Source: Agromyces humatus (GTDB lineage: Bacteria > Actinomycetota > Actinomycetes > Actinomycetales > Microbacteriaceae). Taken from it: a stretch of 64,000 nt of DNA. The DNA lies in assembly GCF_021228295.1 (NCBI RefSeq), contig NZ_JAJQPD010000003.1, forward strand, positions 186,001 to 250,000, given 5' to 3'. This document shows positions 1 to 8,374 of this stretch, piece after piece. The translations under genes and the position numbers were made by a program. How positions within the stretch are numbered: position 1 is the first letter of the stretch; each line of letters begins with the position of its first letter. The notes below the pieces were generated by a model. That model had not been told where the DNA came from, ran no database searches, and was given only the letters and a program-made list of their open reading frames with translations.

Positions 1-399
1 ACGCGTGGGCTGCGCAGCCTGGTCGGTGAGCACGTGGTCGCGCCGCTGCATATCGACAACGTGCCCGACCTGGGCGATATCAAGACCGCGTGGGACCACA
101 TCCACGCCGAGGGCTTCCTCGGCTCCCGGATCACGATGCAGACCATCTGGTCCGCGTACGACTCGATGCTCGCGGCACCGCTGATCCTCGACCTCGCCCG
201 CCTGCTTGCGCTGGCCGAGCGTGCCGGCGTGCGCGGTGTGGTGCCCGAGCTCGGGTTCTTCTTCAAGGACCCGTGGGGCAGCGACGTGCACGACTTCTCC
301 CAGCAGACCACCGAACTGCACGCCTGGGCGCACGCCACCGCCGCCCGCGTCGCCGCGACGACGACGACCTCCGGGCAGTCTGAGGCGTTCGGGCGATGA
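1..399 (+). CDS. Inositol-3-phosphate synthase, C-terminal part (cut by window edge)
   Basis: The open frame runs from base 1 into a TGA at 397-399, so the start lies outside the window. The visible 132 residues include the stretch ITMQTIWSAYDSMLAAPLILD followed by GFFFKDP, which matches the C-terminal region of myo-inositol-1-phosphate synthases, the NAD-dependent enzymes that isomerise glucose-6-phosphate to inositol-3-phosphate. The stop overlaps the next start in an ATGA, so the gene is probably translationally coupled to the prenyltransferase downstream. This places inositol phosphate formation in the same transcript as an ebo-type cluster. The family call rests only on the C-terminal quarter; the cofactor-binding Rossmann part cannot be checked. 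Confidence 0.75.
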   Translation, partial: TRGLRSLVGEHVVAPLHIDNVPDLGDIKTAWDHIHAEGFLGSRITMQTIWSAYDSMLAAPLILDLARLLALAERAGVRGVVPELGFFFKDPWGSDVHDFSQQTTELHAWAHATAARVAATTTTSGQSEAFGR

Positions 400-1322
400 C
401 GACCGCCGGCGACGTCCTCGAGCTGGTGCGCGCGCCCGCCGCGCTCACCGTGCTCGGCGACACCATCGCGGGCGGCCACGCCGGCGGCGCCCGGTTCACC
501 GCCCGGCAATGGCTGCTGCCGCTCGCATCCGTGTTCCTGTACAGCGGCGGGATGGCCCTCAACGACTACGCCGACCGCGACCTCGACGCCATCGAACGCC
601 CCGAACGGCCGATCCCCTCCGGGCGGGTGTCGTCACGCCGGGCGCTCGGCATCGCCACGACCCTGATGGCGGTCGGTGTCGGACTCGCCGCCGTCGGCGG
701 CGGACGTCGCTCGCTCCGGGTCGCGGCACCCCTGGTCGGCGCGATCGTGCTGTACAACACGGTCGCGAAGGACACGACGGCCGGGCCCGTGTCGATGGCC
801 GCGTGCCGCGGCCTGGACGTGCTCATGGGCGGCGGCGGCGGCCGGGCCGCGCTGCCGGCCGCCGCGACGGTCGCGCTGCACACCGCCGGCGTCACCGCCA
901 CGTCGCGGGGCGAGGTGCACGGCGGCACGGTCGGCACGGCGCGCGCCGGCCTCACGATCACCGGCGCGACCGCTGTGGCCGCACTCATCGGCGGGCCCGC
1001 CGCGGGGGCGACGACGAATGACGCAGCGAGCCGTCCGAGCCGTCCGGAGACGCGCACGACCCGGGTGCTCGCCGGGATCGGTGCCGCGGCGGCGGCCGTG
1101 GCCTATCTCGCCACGGCCCTCCCCAGCCAGCTGAAGAGCCTCGAGAACCCCTCGGCGAGCAACGCACGCACCGCGACGCGGGCCGGGATCGGGGCGATGG
1201 TGCCGTTGCAGGCGACCCTCACCGCCCGCTCCGGGGCGCTGGCCCCCGCGGTGCTGCTGGGCGGGGTCGACGTCGCCCGCCGCGCGCTGTCGGCGCGGCG
1301 CGCGCGAGGTGATGTCACATGA
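396..1322 (+). CDS. UbiA-superfamily prenyltransferase (EboC-like, SCO3242-type)
   Basis: A polytopic membrane protein of 308 residues. The first aspartate-rich motif of UbiA prenyltransferases is clear near residues 57-70 (NDYADRDLDAIERPERPIPSG), where Mg2+ and the prenyl diphosphate bind. The second loop, where UbiA proteins normally carry DxxxD, instead reads TATSRGEVHGG (about residues 168-178), so the second Asp motif appears to be missing or replaced. UbiA proteins transfer an isoprenyl chain to an acceptor in the membrane; EboC of ebo clusters belongs here. ATGA overlaps on both sides couple it to its neighbours, and an IPP isomerase closes the same operon, which fits a prenylation step. 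The acceptor is unknown. Low-complexity Ala/Gly runs inflate antisense frames here. Confidence 0.82.
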   Translation: MTTAGDVLELVRAPAALTVLGDTIAGGHAGGARFTARQWLLPLASVFLYSGGMALNDYADRDLDAIERPERPIPSGRVSSRRALGIATTLMAVGVGLAAVGGGRRSLRVAAPLVGAIVLYNTVAKDTTAGPVSMAACRGLDVLMGGGGGRAALPAAATVALHTAGVTATSRGEVHGGTVGTARAGLTITGATAVAALIGGPAAGATTNDAASRPSRPETRTTRVLAGIGAAAAAVAYLATALPSQLKSLENPSASNARTATRAGIGAMVPLQATLTARSGALAPAVLLGGVDVARRALSARRARGDVT

Positions 1323-2209
1323 GCGACACCCTGGCGTCGGCGATCGACGCGCTCTGGCATCCGCTGCCCGGCGCCGGGTTCACGCTCGGGTACGGCACCA
1401 ACGGGTTCGCCGACCACCCCCTCGACCGTGCCCTCGAGGTGCTCGAGGTGACCGGCTACGGCGCGATCGCGCTCACGTTGGGGCATCCGCATCTCGACCC
1501 GTTCACCGGTGACGCCGACGCGCAGGCCGCCCGCCTGCGCGTGCGGCTCGACGAAATGGGTTGGCGGGTCGTCGTCGAGACCGGCACCCGGTACCTGCTC
1601 GATCCGTTCGTCAAGCACCGGCCGACCCTGGTCGACGTGGACGCGGAATCGCGGATGGTGTTCCTGCGCCGCGCGATCGACCTGGCCGTGGTGCTGCGCG
1701 CGGACTGCGTCTCGCTGTGGTCGGGCGTCGTGCCCGACCACATGTCACGTGCCGAGGCGTGGCGGCTGCTGGTCGGTCGGATGCGCGAGATCGTCGCGTA
1801 CGCCGACGCGTCCGGCGTGGTGCTCGGGTTCGAGCCCGAGCCGGGGATGCTCGTCGAGACCGTCGCCGACGCGCTGACCCTGCGCGACGAGCTCGGTTCG
1901 CCCGACGCGCTCGGGATCACGGTCGACCTGGGGCACTGCGTCGCGGTCGAGCCCGGCGGGGTCGTCGGCGCGCTACGGGCCGCGGGCGACCTGCTCGTGA
2001 ACGTGCAGGTCGACGACATGCTGCCCGGCGTGCACGAACACCTCGAACTCGGCTCCGGCCGCCTCGACCTGGCCGCGGCGCTCACCACCCTGCATGAGAT
2101 CGTATACCACGGTGTCGCGGCGGTCGAACTGCCCCGCCACTCACACGACGCGCCGGGCACCGCGGCACGCAGCATGCGTGCCCTGCGCACAGCTTGGGAG
2201 AAACGATGA
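1319..2209 (+). CDS. Sugar phosphate isomerase/epimerase-like TIM barrel protein
   Basis: A 296-residue protein with the pattern of the xylose isomerase-like/AP endonuclease 2 TIM-barrel family: an early LGYGTNGFADHPL strand, VVLGFEPEPGML around residue 165 with a metal-ligand Glu, GITVDLGHC around residue 200 and NVQVDDMLPGVHEHLELGSGRLDL towards the end with His/Asp/Glu ligands. Members isomerise or epimerise sugars and cyclitols. It sits between the UbiA-like gene and EboA, overlapping both by four bases, so it is most likely part of the ebo-type pathway rather than of general sugar catabolism. The substrate cannot be read from sequence; an inositol or other polyol phosphate is a guess from the neighbouring synthase. 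Confidence 0.8.
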   Translation: MSDTLASAIDALWHPLPGAGFTLGYGTNGFADHPLDRALEVLEVTGYGAIALTLGHPHLDPFTGDADAQAARLRVRLDEMGWRVVVETGTRYLLDPFVKHRPTLVDVDAESRMVFLRRAIDLAVVLRADCVSLWSGVVPDHMSRAEAWRLLVGRMREIVAYADASGVVLGFEPEPGMLVETVADALTLRDELGSPDALGITVDLGHCVAVEPGGVVGALRAAGDLLVNVQVDDMLPGVHEHLELGSGRLDLAAALTTLHEIVYHGVAAVELPRHSHDAPGTAARSMRALRTAWEKR

Positions 2210-2853
2210 CCCACCCCTGGACGACCACCGCCGTCACCGAGATCACCGCGGAACCGGCACGCATCGCCGTGCTGTTCCCTACCGCCGGACGCACCGTCGG
2301 CCGCGACCCGGTCGACCCGGCTGGCGACCCGCTCGGGCTCCGGCACGGCACCGCCGACGACCTCGCCCGCGAGCAACTCGTGGCGGCGCTGCTCGCCGCG
2401 GCGCCCGCCGACACCGCCGCGGCCAGCCTCAGTGAGCTCTACCGGTACGGCGACGACGCCGAACGACGCGGCGTGCTGCGCGGCCTGAACGCCGCACCCG
2501 ACCAGCAGCAGCCCATTGTGAGCATCGGGCTCGAGCTGGTCGCGGACGCGCTGCGCACCAACGACACCAGGCTCGTGGCGGCGGCGCTCGGCGACTTCGC
2601 CGGCGCCCACCTCGACGATCATGCCTGGCGGCACGGGGTGCTGAAGGCACTGTTCATGGGCATCCCCGTCGACGTGGTCGCCCGGCTCGACGAGCGGGCC
2701 GACGACGAGCTCGCGCGGATGGCCGCCGGGCTGATCGCCGAGCGCCGCGCTGCCGGCCGGGAGATCAACGCCGACATGCGCCGCGTCGCGTCGGGCGCCT
2801 CGACGGCCGCCACCGCTTCCTCCACCACCACGACCCCGACGCCGGGAGGCTGA
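2206..2853 (+). CDS. eboA: EboA domain-containing protein
   Basis: A 215-residue soluble, helix-rich protein with no signal peptide. The stretch LSELYRYGDDAERRGVLRGL, the later DALRTNDTRLVAAALG and the HGVLKALFMGIP segment are characteristic of EboA, the marker protein of ebo clusters (first described beside the cyanobacterial scytonemin genes and proposed to take part in metabolite traffic to the periplasm). The biochemical role of EboA is not known. ATG 2206 is preferred: it overlaps the previous stop as ATGA and has GGAG about six bases upstream; a TTG at 2194 is an alternative. The C-terminus is a low-complexity Ala/Thr tail. Downstream, the TatD-like gene starts two bases after the stop. 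Confidence 0.85.
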   Translation: MTHPWTTTAVTEITAEPARIAVLFPTAGRTVGRDPVDPAGDPLGLRHGTADDLAREQLVAALLAAAPADTAAASLSELYRYGDDAERRGVLRGLNAAPDQQQPIVSIGLELVADALRTNDTRLVAAALGDFAGAHLDDHAWRHGVLKALFMGIPVDVVARLDERADDELARMAAGLIAERRAAGREINADMRRVASGASTAATASSTTTTPTPGG

Positions 2854-2854
2854 C

Positions 2855-3733
2855 ATGCGAATCTTCGACCCCCACATCCACATGACCGCCCGCACGACCG
2901 ATGATTACCGGGCGATGTACGAGTCGGGTGTGCGCGCGGTGGTGGAGCCGTCATTCTGGCTCGGGCAGCCGCGCACCAACGTGGGCAGCTTCACCGACTA
3001 CTTCGACGCGCTGATCGGCTGGGAACGGTTCCGTGCGGCGCAGTACGGCATCCGCCACCACGCCACGATCGGGTTGAACCCGAAGGAAGCCAACGACCCC
3101 CGCTGCCGCGAGGTGCTCGACATCCTGCCCCGCTACCTCACCAAGGACGGTGTCGTCGCGGTCGGCGAGCTCGGGTACGACTCGATGACCCCCGAAGAAG
3201 ACGACGTGTTCGCGGCCCAGCTCGCCCTGGCCGTCACGTTCGAGCTGCCCGCGATGGTGCACACCCCGCACCGCGACAAAGCCGCCGGCACGGCACGCAC
3301 CCTCGACGTGGTCCGCGAGTCCGGCATCGCGCCCGAACGGGTCGTGGTGGATCACCTGAACGAGACCACGGTCGCGGCGGTCGCCGACAGCGGCTGCTGG
3401 ATGGGCTTCTCGATCTACCCCGACACCAAGATGGACGAACACCGGATGGTCACGATCCTGCGCGAGCACGGCACCGACCGGGTCCTCGTGAACTCGGCCG
3501 CGGACTGGGGCAACTCCGACCCGCTGAAGACCCGCAAGACCGCCCGCGCGATGCTCGACGCCGGGTTCACCGAACACGACGTCGACGTCGTGCTCTGGCA
3601 GAACCCGGTCGCGTTCTACGGGCAGAGCGGCCGGCTGCACCTGGACCCCGTGCCCGGATTCGCCGAACACGAACCCCCCGCCGCCGGGATCACGTTCGAA
3701 GGCAACTCCGTACTCCGCGGGGCCCGGGTCTGA
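2855..3733 (+). CDS. eboB: TatD-family metal-dependent hydrolase, EboB-like
   Basis: A 292-residue amidohydrolase-fold protein. Metal ligands of the TatD family are visible: DPHIH at residues 5-9, GELGYD near 107, MVHTPH near 133, VVDHLNE near 163 and NSAADWG near 213. TatD proteins are divalent-metal hydrolases or nucleases; the EboB branch is a fixed member of ebo clusters and its substrate is unknown. It has a good GGGAGG ribosome binding site and ends in TGATG overlapping the eboE start by one base, so the two are coupled. Nothing suggests truncation. Housekeeping TatD nuclease is unlikely because of the gene context. Confidence 0.85.
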   Translation: MRIFDPHIHMTARTTDDYRAMYESGVRAVVEPSFWLGQPRTNVGSFTDYFDALIGWERFRAAQYGIRHHATIGLNPKEANDPRCREVLDILPRYLTKDGVVAVGELGYDSMTPEEDDVFAAQLALAVTFELPAMVHTPHRDKAAGTARTLDVVRESGIAPERVVVDHLNETTVAAVADSGCWMGFSIYPDTKMDEHRMVTILREHGTDRVLVNSAADWGNSDPLKTRKTARAMLDAGFTEHDVDVVLWQNPVAFYGQSGRLHLDPVPGFAEHEPPAAGITFEGNSVLRGARV

Positions 3734-4953
3734 TGCACCTCTCCTACTGCACCAACGTGCACCCCGCCGAGGACCTCGACGGGGTGCTCGCCCAGCTCGA
3801 CGCCTTCGCCGGGCCGGTTCGCCGCGCCGCCGGCCTCGACGAGCTCGGCGTCGGCCTCTGGCTGCCCGCCGACCTCGCCGCCCAACTCGCCGCCCACCCC
3901 GCCGACCGGCAGCGCCTCCGGGAACGGCTCCACGCGAACCGGCTCGTGCTGCGCACGATCAACGCGTTCCCCTATCGGGCGTTCCACGCCGACATCGTGA
4001 AACACGACGTCTACCGTCCCGACTGGACCGACCCCCGCCGCACCCAGCACACCCTCGACTGCGCGGCGGTGCTCGCCGACCTCCTCCCCGACGGCGCGGC
4101 CGGCAGCATCTCGACGCTGCCCCTCGGCTGGCGCGAACCGTGGACCGTCGACCAGGACCGGCAGGCCACCGAAGCCCTCGCGACCGTGTCGCGCGCACTG
4201 CGCGCACTGCGCGACACGACCGGCCGCACGATCCGGCTCGCCATCGAACCCGAACCCGGCTGCGTCCTCGACACCGTCGCCGACGTCGTGGCATGGCTCG
4301 CGCCGCGCACCCGGGCCGGCGTTGGCGCGGGCGGCATCGACCCCGAATTCGTGATCGACCCCGAGTTCGTCGGCATCTGCCTGGACACCTGCCACCTCGC
4401 CGTCTCATTCGCCGACCCCGCCGACGCCGTGCGCCAGATCGCCGACGCCGGGCTGCGGGTCGTGAAGGTGCAGGCCTCGGCGGCGCTGCACGTGGAGCGT
4501 CCGTCGGACCCCGCGAGCCGCGCTGCGGTGGCCGCGTTCGTCGAGCAGCGCTACCTGCACCAGACCCGCGCGCTTCGGCCCGACGGTTCGGTGGCCGCGG
4601 CCGACGACCTTCCCGAGGCGCTTGAAACCCTGCCGACGGATGGCCCGTGGCGGGTGCACTTCCACGTCCCCCTGCACCTCGCGCCCCAGCCACCGCTCAC
4701 CGCCACGACCGGCGTCCTCACCGCCGCGCTCGACGCCGTCCGCGACAGCCCGCACGGCAACGACGCCCACCTCGATGTCGAGACCTACACCTGGTCCGTA
4801 CTGCCCGACCCCGTCGACGACCTCATCGCCGGCATCGCGGGGGAGCTCCGCTGGGCCACCGAACACCTCCTCGGCAATACGCCCCAACCCGTGCCCGCGG
4901 CGCCCGCGCCCGAACCGGTGCCCGCGGCATCCGTGCCCGTGGCGGTGGTGTGA
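3733..4953 (+). CDS. eboE: EboE, xylose isomerase-like TIM barrel metabolite protein
   Basis: A 406-residue protein starting HLSYCTNVHPAEDLDGVL and carrying TINAFPYRAFH around residue 75 and VKHDVYRPDW shortly after, a combination typical of EboE. The middle has IEPEPGCVLDT and GICLDTCHLAVSFADP with His/Asp/Glu ligands of the xylose isomerase-like barrel, and the late VHFHVPLHL segment. A short internal duplication (the 10-base unit gcgcgcactg at about 4191-4210) sits in the coding sequence. The C-terminal 35 residues are a Pro/Ala tail. Both ends overlap neighbours by one base. EboE is assigned to metabolite traffic by cluster association only; the catalysed reaction is unknown. Confidence 0.85.
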   Translation: MHLSYCTNVHPAEDLDGVLAQLDAFAGPVRRAAGLDELGVGLWLPADLAAQLAAHPADRQRLRERLHANRLVLRTINAFPYRAFHADIVKHDVYRPDWTDPRRTQHTLDCAAVLADLLPDGAAGSISTLPLGWREPWTVDQDRQATEALATVSRALRALRDTTGRTIRLAIEPEPGCVLDTVADVVAWLAPRTRAGVGAGGIDPEFVIDPEFVGICLDTCHLAVSFADPADAVRQIADAGLRVVKVQASAALHVERPSDPASRAAVAAFVEQRYLHQTRALRPDGSVAAADDLPEALETLPTDGPWRVHFHVPLHLAPQPPLTATTGVLTAALDAVRDSPHGNDAHLDVETYTWSVLPDPVDDLIAGIAGELRWATEHLLGNTPQPVPAAPAPEPVPAASVPVAVV

Positions 4954-6371
4954 TGACCTCGACCCTGCTCCTCGACGTCGTCGGCCTCACCCCACGCACC
5001 CTCGCCCACATGCCCCGCCTGAGTGAGCTCGCCGCATCCGGCGCGCAGACCCGCCTCGGCACCATACTGCCCGCGGTCACCTGCAGCGTGCAGTCCACGA
5101 TGCTCACCGGACTCCCGCCCGCCCAGCACGGCATCGTCGGGAACGGCTGGTACTTCCGTGACACCGGTGAGGTGCACCTCTGGCGCCAGCACAACGCGCT
5201 CGTCCACGGCGAGAAGGTCTGGGAAACCGCCCGCCGCACCAAACCCGGGTTCACCGCCGCGAACATCGGCTGGTGGTACGCCATGGGCGCCAGCACCGAC
5301 ATCACCGTCACCCCCCGCCCGATCTACCACGCCGACGGCCGCAAATCCCCCGACGCCTACATCCGCCCACCCGCCCTGCACGACGAACTGACGAGCGCGT
5401 TGGGTGAGTTCCCGCTGTTCCAGTACTGGGGCCCGACCGCGTCGATCACCTCGACCCGGTGGATCATCGACGCGACCCGCACCATCATGCGCGAACAGGC
5501 CTCCGACCTCGTCATGGCCTACCTACCGCACCTCGATTACGACCTGCAACGGTACGGACCCGCGTCCCCGGCTGCCGACCGGGCCGCCGCGGAACTCGAC
5601 CAGGCTCTCGCGCCGCTGCTCGACGACGCCGCTGCCGCCGGGGTCACCGTGATCGCCGTCGCCGAATACGGCATCGAACCCGCCACCCAGCCCGTCGACA
5701 TCAACCGCACCCTGCGCCGCGAAGGACTGCTCGAGGTCTACACCCAACACGGCCGGGAACAACTCGACCCCTGGACCTCACGCGCCTTCGCCGTCGCCGA
5801 CCACCAGGTCGCGCACGTCTACATCACCGACCCCGCCGACCTGCACCGCACCCGGCAGATCCTCGAAACCCTGCCCGGCGTCGACGAAGTCCTCGACCGG
5901 AAACAACAGGCCCGGTACGGCATCCACCACGACCGCTCCGGCGAACTCGTCGTCATCGCCCAGCCCGGCGCGTGGTTCACCTATTACTACTGGCTCGACG
6001 ACGACCGCGCTCCCGAATTCGCCCGCGGCGTCGACATCCACCGCAAGCCCGGCTACGACCCCGCCGAACTCTTCCTCGACCCCGCCGACCGATTCGCCAA
6101 AGCGAAAGCCGGACTCGGGCTCCTCAAGAAGAAGGCCGGCCTGCGATACGCGATGAACGTCATCCCCCTCGACCCGACCTGGGTCCGCGGCACCCACGGC
6201 CGCCTCCCCGACTCGGTCGCGGACTCCCCGCTGCTGCTGTGCTCCGACCCGAACCTGGCGTTCTGGGAGACCGCCGGCGACGCGGTGCCGGCCGCCCAGG
6301 TCCGCGACCTGGTCCTGCAGGCCGCCGGCATCGCGGCCCCAGCGATCGCAGATGCGGCGCACACCCGATGA
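4953..6371 (+). CDS. Nucleotide pyrophosphatase/phosphodiesterase, alkaline phosphatase superfamily (EboF-like)
   Basis: A 472-residue soluble protein. The first strand LLLDVVGL places the metal ligand Asp8, and ILPAVTCSVQSTMLTG places the probable nucleophile Thr43, followed by the PPAQHGIVGN motif. Further ligands are likely in AYLPHLDYDLQRYG near residue 190 and in AVADHQVAHVYI near 283. The family hydrolyses phosphodiester or phosphomonoester bonds in nucleotides and lipids. The ATG at 4953 overlaps the eboE stop; an upstream in-frame extension exists but would overlap eboE by 300 bases and is rejected. It is the usual last enzyme of ebo clusters. A role in removing phosphate from an inositol- or prenyl-linked intermediate is inference. 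Confidence 0.82.
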   Translation: MTSTLLLDVVGLTPRTLAHMPRLSELAASGAQTRLGTILPAVTCSVQSTMLTGLPPAQHGIVGNGWYFRDTGEVHLWRQHNALVHGEKVWETARRTKPGFTAANIGWWYAMGASTDITVTPRPIYHADGRKSPDAYIRPPALHDELTSALGEFPLFQYWGPTASITSTRWIIDATRTIMREQASDLVMAYLPHLDYDLQRYGPASPAADRAAAELDQALAPLLDDAAAAGVTVIAVAEYGIEPATQPVDINRTLRREGLLEVYTQHGREQLDPWTSRAFAVADHQVAHVYITDPADLHRTRQILETLPGVDEVLDRKQQARYGIHHDRSGELVVIAQPGAWFTYYYWLDDDRAPEFARGVDIHRKPGYDPAELFLDPADRFAKAKAGLGLLKKKAGLRYAMNVIPLDPTWVRGTHGRLPDSVADSPLLLCSDPNLAFWETAGDAVPAAQVRDLVLQAAGIAAPAIADAAHTR

Positions 6372-6937
6372 CCGCCACGCTCGCCGACGAACACGTCGTC
6401 CTCCTCGACCCCGACGGCACCCCCATCGGCACCATGGACAAAACCCGCGTACACACCGCCGACACGCCCCTGCACCTCGCGTTCTCCTGCTACGGCTTCG
6501 ATTCCGACGGCCGGATCCTCCTCACCCGACGCGCCCTCGACAAACGCACCTGGCCCGGAGTCTGGACCAACACCTGCTGCGGACACCCCGCCCCCGGCGA
6601 ACCCATCGAAGACGCCATCAGGCGGCGCCTCCGCCACGAGCTCGGCGTCCAGGCCGAGTCGCTGCGGCTGGTGCTGCCCGACTTCCGCTACCGCGCCACC
6701 GCCCCCGACGGCATCGTCGAGAACGAGATCTGCCCCGTCTACTTCGTACAACTCCGAACCGACCCACACCCTGCACCCGACGAAGTCATGCAATGGTCCT
6801 GGACCAGCGTCACCGACTTCCTGAGCGCCGCCGACACCGCACCATTCCTCCTCAGCCCCTGGAGCGTGCTCCAAGCCCACGAACTGCGCGCCACGGGAGC
6901 ACTGCGCGCAACCGGAGACCTCGGCTATCCATCATGA
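6368..6937 (+). CDS. idi: Isopentenyl-diphosphate delta-isomerase, type 1
   Basis: A 189-residue Nudix-fold protein that interconverts IPP and DMAPP. The catalytic Cys of TNTCCGHP (Cys71) and the Glu of ENEICPVY near residue 119 are both present, as are the Nudix-helix-like segment EPIEDAIRRRLRHELG and the metal-binding His residues in HLAFSCYGF. Length and order match bacterial type 1 IDI. The start overlaps the phosphodiesterase stop as ATGA, so it is the last gene of the ebo-type operon. Its presence in this operon suggests that allylic primer supply is needed for the UbiA-like enzyme encoded upstream. Confidence 0.95.
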   Translation: MTATLADEHVVLLDPDGTPIGTMDKTRVHTADTPLHLAFSCYGFDSDGRILLTRRALDKRTWPGVWTNTCCGHPAPGEPIEDAIRRRLRHELGVQAESLRLVLPDFRYRATAPDGIVENEICPVYFVQLRTDPHPAPDEVMQWSWTSVTDFLSAADTAPFLLSPWSVLQAHELRATGALRATGDLGYPS

Positions 6938-6996
6938 CAACCGAATTGGGGTCGCCAAAACGACCGAAGCGTGCCCCCTTTGACCAGAAGACATGG

Positions 6997-7025
6997 AATA
7001 ATAAGACTATGACCGACATAAGTCG
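6997..7025 (+). promoter_or_regulatory. Likely leaderless promoter and operator-like CATAAGTCG at the ROK gene start
   Basis: An unusually AT-rich patch holds AATAAT (6997-7002), one base off TATAAT, six bases before ATG 7009, which would give a leaderless mRNA. TTGACC at 6980-6985 is too close for an ideal -35. CATAAGTCG at 7017-7025, just inside the coding region, recurs exactly at 11891-11899 in the ABC transporter promoter region, so it may be the ROK protein's own operator. Confidence 0.4.
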
Positions 7026-8235
7026 CGAGGGGGGCGACGGGCACGTCACTGCCCTCGGCTCCTCCGTAGCGAGCGACCTCTTCCAGATCCTCCGCGACGG
7101 CCGCCCACGCACCCGCACCGAGCTTTCGGCGATGACCGGCCTCGCCCGGTCGACCGTCGCCCTGCGCATCGATGCGCTGATGAAGCTCGGCCTCGTCGGC
7201 CCCGTCGGCGACGCGGTCTCGACCGGCGGTCGCCCGTCGAGCCAGTTCGCGATCGCGGCGAGCGGCCGGGTCGTGCTCGGCGTCGACGTCGGCGCATCCC
7301 ATGTGCGCATCGCAGTCAGCGACCTCACCGGCCGCCTGCAGGCCGAGAGCAGCGAGCCCATCCAGGTCGCCGAAGGCCCAGAGGCCGTGCTCAGCTGGGT
7401 GTCGAGCGCCGGCCACGACCTGCTCGCCCAGCTCGGTCGATCACCGAGCGACGTGCTCGCGATCGGCATCGGGCTGCCGGGTCCCGTCGAGTACAGCACG
7501 GGCCGCCCCATCAACCCGCCGATCATGCCCGGCTGGGACCGCTTCGACGTGCCCGGCTGGTTCCACGACAGCTGGGACGTGCCGGTGCTCGTCGACAACG
7601 ACGTCAACATCATGGCCCTCGGCGAGCGCGAGCTCTCATGGCCCGAGGTCGACCACCTCATGTTCGTCAAGGTCGCCACCGGCATCGGCTCGGGCGTCAT
7701 CTCGGGCGGCATCCTGCAGCGTGGTGCGCAGGGCACCGCGGGCGACATCGGCCACGTCTACGTGGCGCGCGGCGCCGACGTGCCCTGCAAGTGCGGCAAC
7801 CGGGGCTGCCTCGAGGCACTCGCCTCCGGGCCTGCGCTGGCGCGTGCCTTGAGCGAGATGGGGCTGACCGCCGAGACCGGCCAAGACGTCGTCGAACTCG
7901 TCAAGCGCGGCAACATCGACGCCATCCAGGCGGTGCGCCAAGCGGGCCGCGACATCGGCGAGGTGCTCAACACGTGCGTGAGCCTCATCAACCCGTCGGT
8001 CATCGTCATCGGCGGCTCGGCCGCTCAGGTGGGCGAGCACCTCATCGCCGGCGTGCGCGAGATCGTCTACACGCGCTCCATGCCGCTGGCCACCGAACAC
8101 CTGCAGATCACCCAGTCGAAGGCCGGGGCCGACGCCGCCGTGCTCGGCGCCTGCATGCTCGCGATCCACCACGCCCTGTCGCCCGCGAACATCGAGGAGA
8201 TGGTCATCGGCGCACCCGGCATGGCCAAGGTCTAG
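7009..8235 (+). CDS. ROK-family transcriptional regulator / sugar kinase-like protein
   Basis: A 408-residue regulator: an N-terminal winged helix (about residues 20-85, with RTRTELSAMTGLARSTVALRI as the recognition region), then a ROK kinase-like domain with GVDVGASHVRIAVSD as the ATP/sugar-binding start, GIGLPGPV near 155 and the ROK zinc site CKCGNRGCLE at Cys260, Cys262 and Cys267. NagC/Mlc/XylR-type proteins of this class bind a sugar and repress uptake and catabolic genes. An in-frame ATG at 6934 would add 25 residues but lies in the idi stop; ATG 7009 fits the leaderless promoter. It probably controls the convergent isomerase-oxidoreductase-ABC genes that follow. Confidence 0.88.
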   Translation: MTDISREGGDGHVTALGSSVASDLFQILRDGRPRTRTELSAMTGLARSTVALRIDALMKLGLVGPVGDAVSTGGRPSSQFAIAASGRVVLGVDVGASHVRIAVSDLTGRLQAESSEPIQVAEGPEAVLSWVSSAGHDLLAQLGRSPSDVLAIGIGLPGPVEYSTGRPINPPIMPGWDRFDVPGWFHDSWDVPVLVDNDVNIMALGERELSWPEVDHLMFVKVATGIGSGVISGGILQRGAQGTAGDIGHVYVARGADVPCKCGNRGCLEALASGPALARALSEMGLTAETGQDVVELVKRGNIDAIQAVRQAGRDIGEVLNTCVSLINPSVIVIGGSAAQVGEHLIAGVREIVYTRSMPLATEHLQITQSKAGADAAVLGACMLAIHHALSPANIEEMVIGAPGMAKV

Positions 8236-8243
8236 AGCCGGCG

Positions 8244-8271
8244 CGGCCGGGCGACGGATGTCGCCCGGCCG
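8244..8271 (+). terminator. Strong hairpin after the ROK gene
   Basis: CGGCCGGGCGAC (8244-8255) pairs perfectly with 8260-8271 around a GGAT loop, eight bases after the ROK stop. There is no T run, as is common in high-GC actinobacteria. Confidence 0.75.
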
Positions 8272-8320
8272 CAGTGGTCACCGCTGTGCGCCGCGCTGCT
8301 GCGCGGAGCCACGCAGAATC

Positions 8321-8359
8321 ACGGATGCCGCGGGGGATCACACACCCCGCGGCATCCGT
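8321..8359. terminator. Bidirectional terminator hairpin between convergent genes
   Basis: ACGGATGCCGCGGGG (8321-8335) and its perfect complement at 8345-8359 form a 15-bp stem with a 9-base loop. It lies between the ROK stop and the stop of the convergent isomerase at 8375 and can serve both strands. Confidence 0.8.
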
Positions 8360-8374
8360 CGTTCTCAGGCGACG

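Noticed and set aside
4647..4952. Upstream in-frame extension of the phosphodiesterase
   Set aside because: It would overlap eboE by 300 bases, and the family fold starts at ATG 4953 with a coupled ATGA-type junction.
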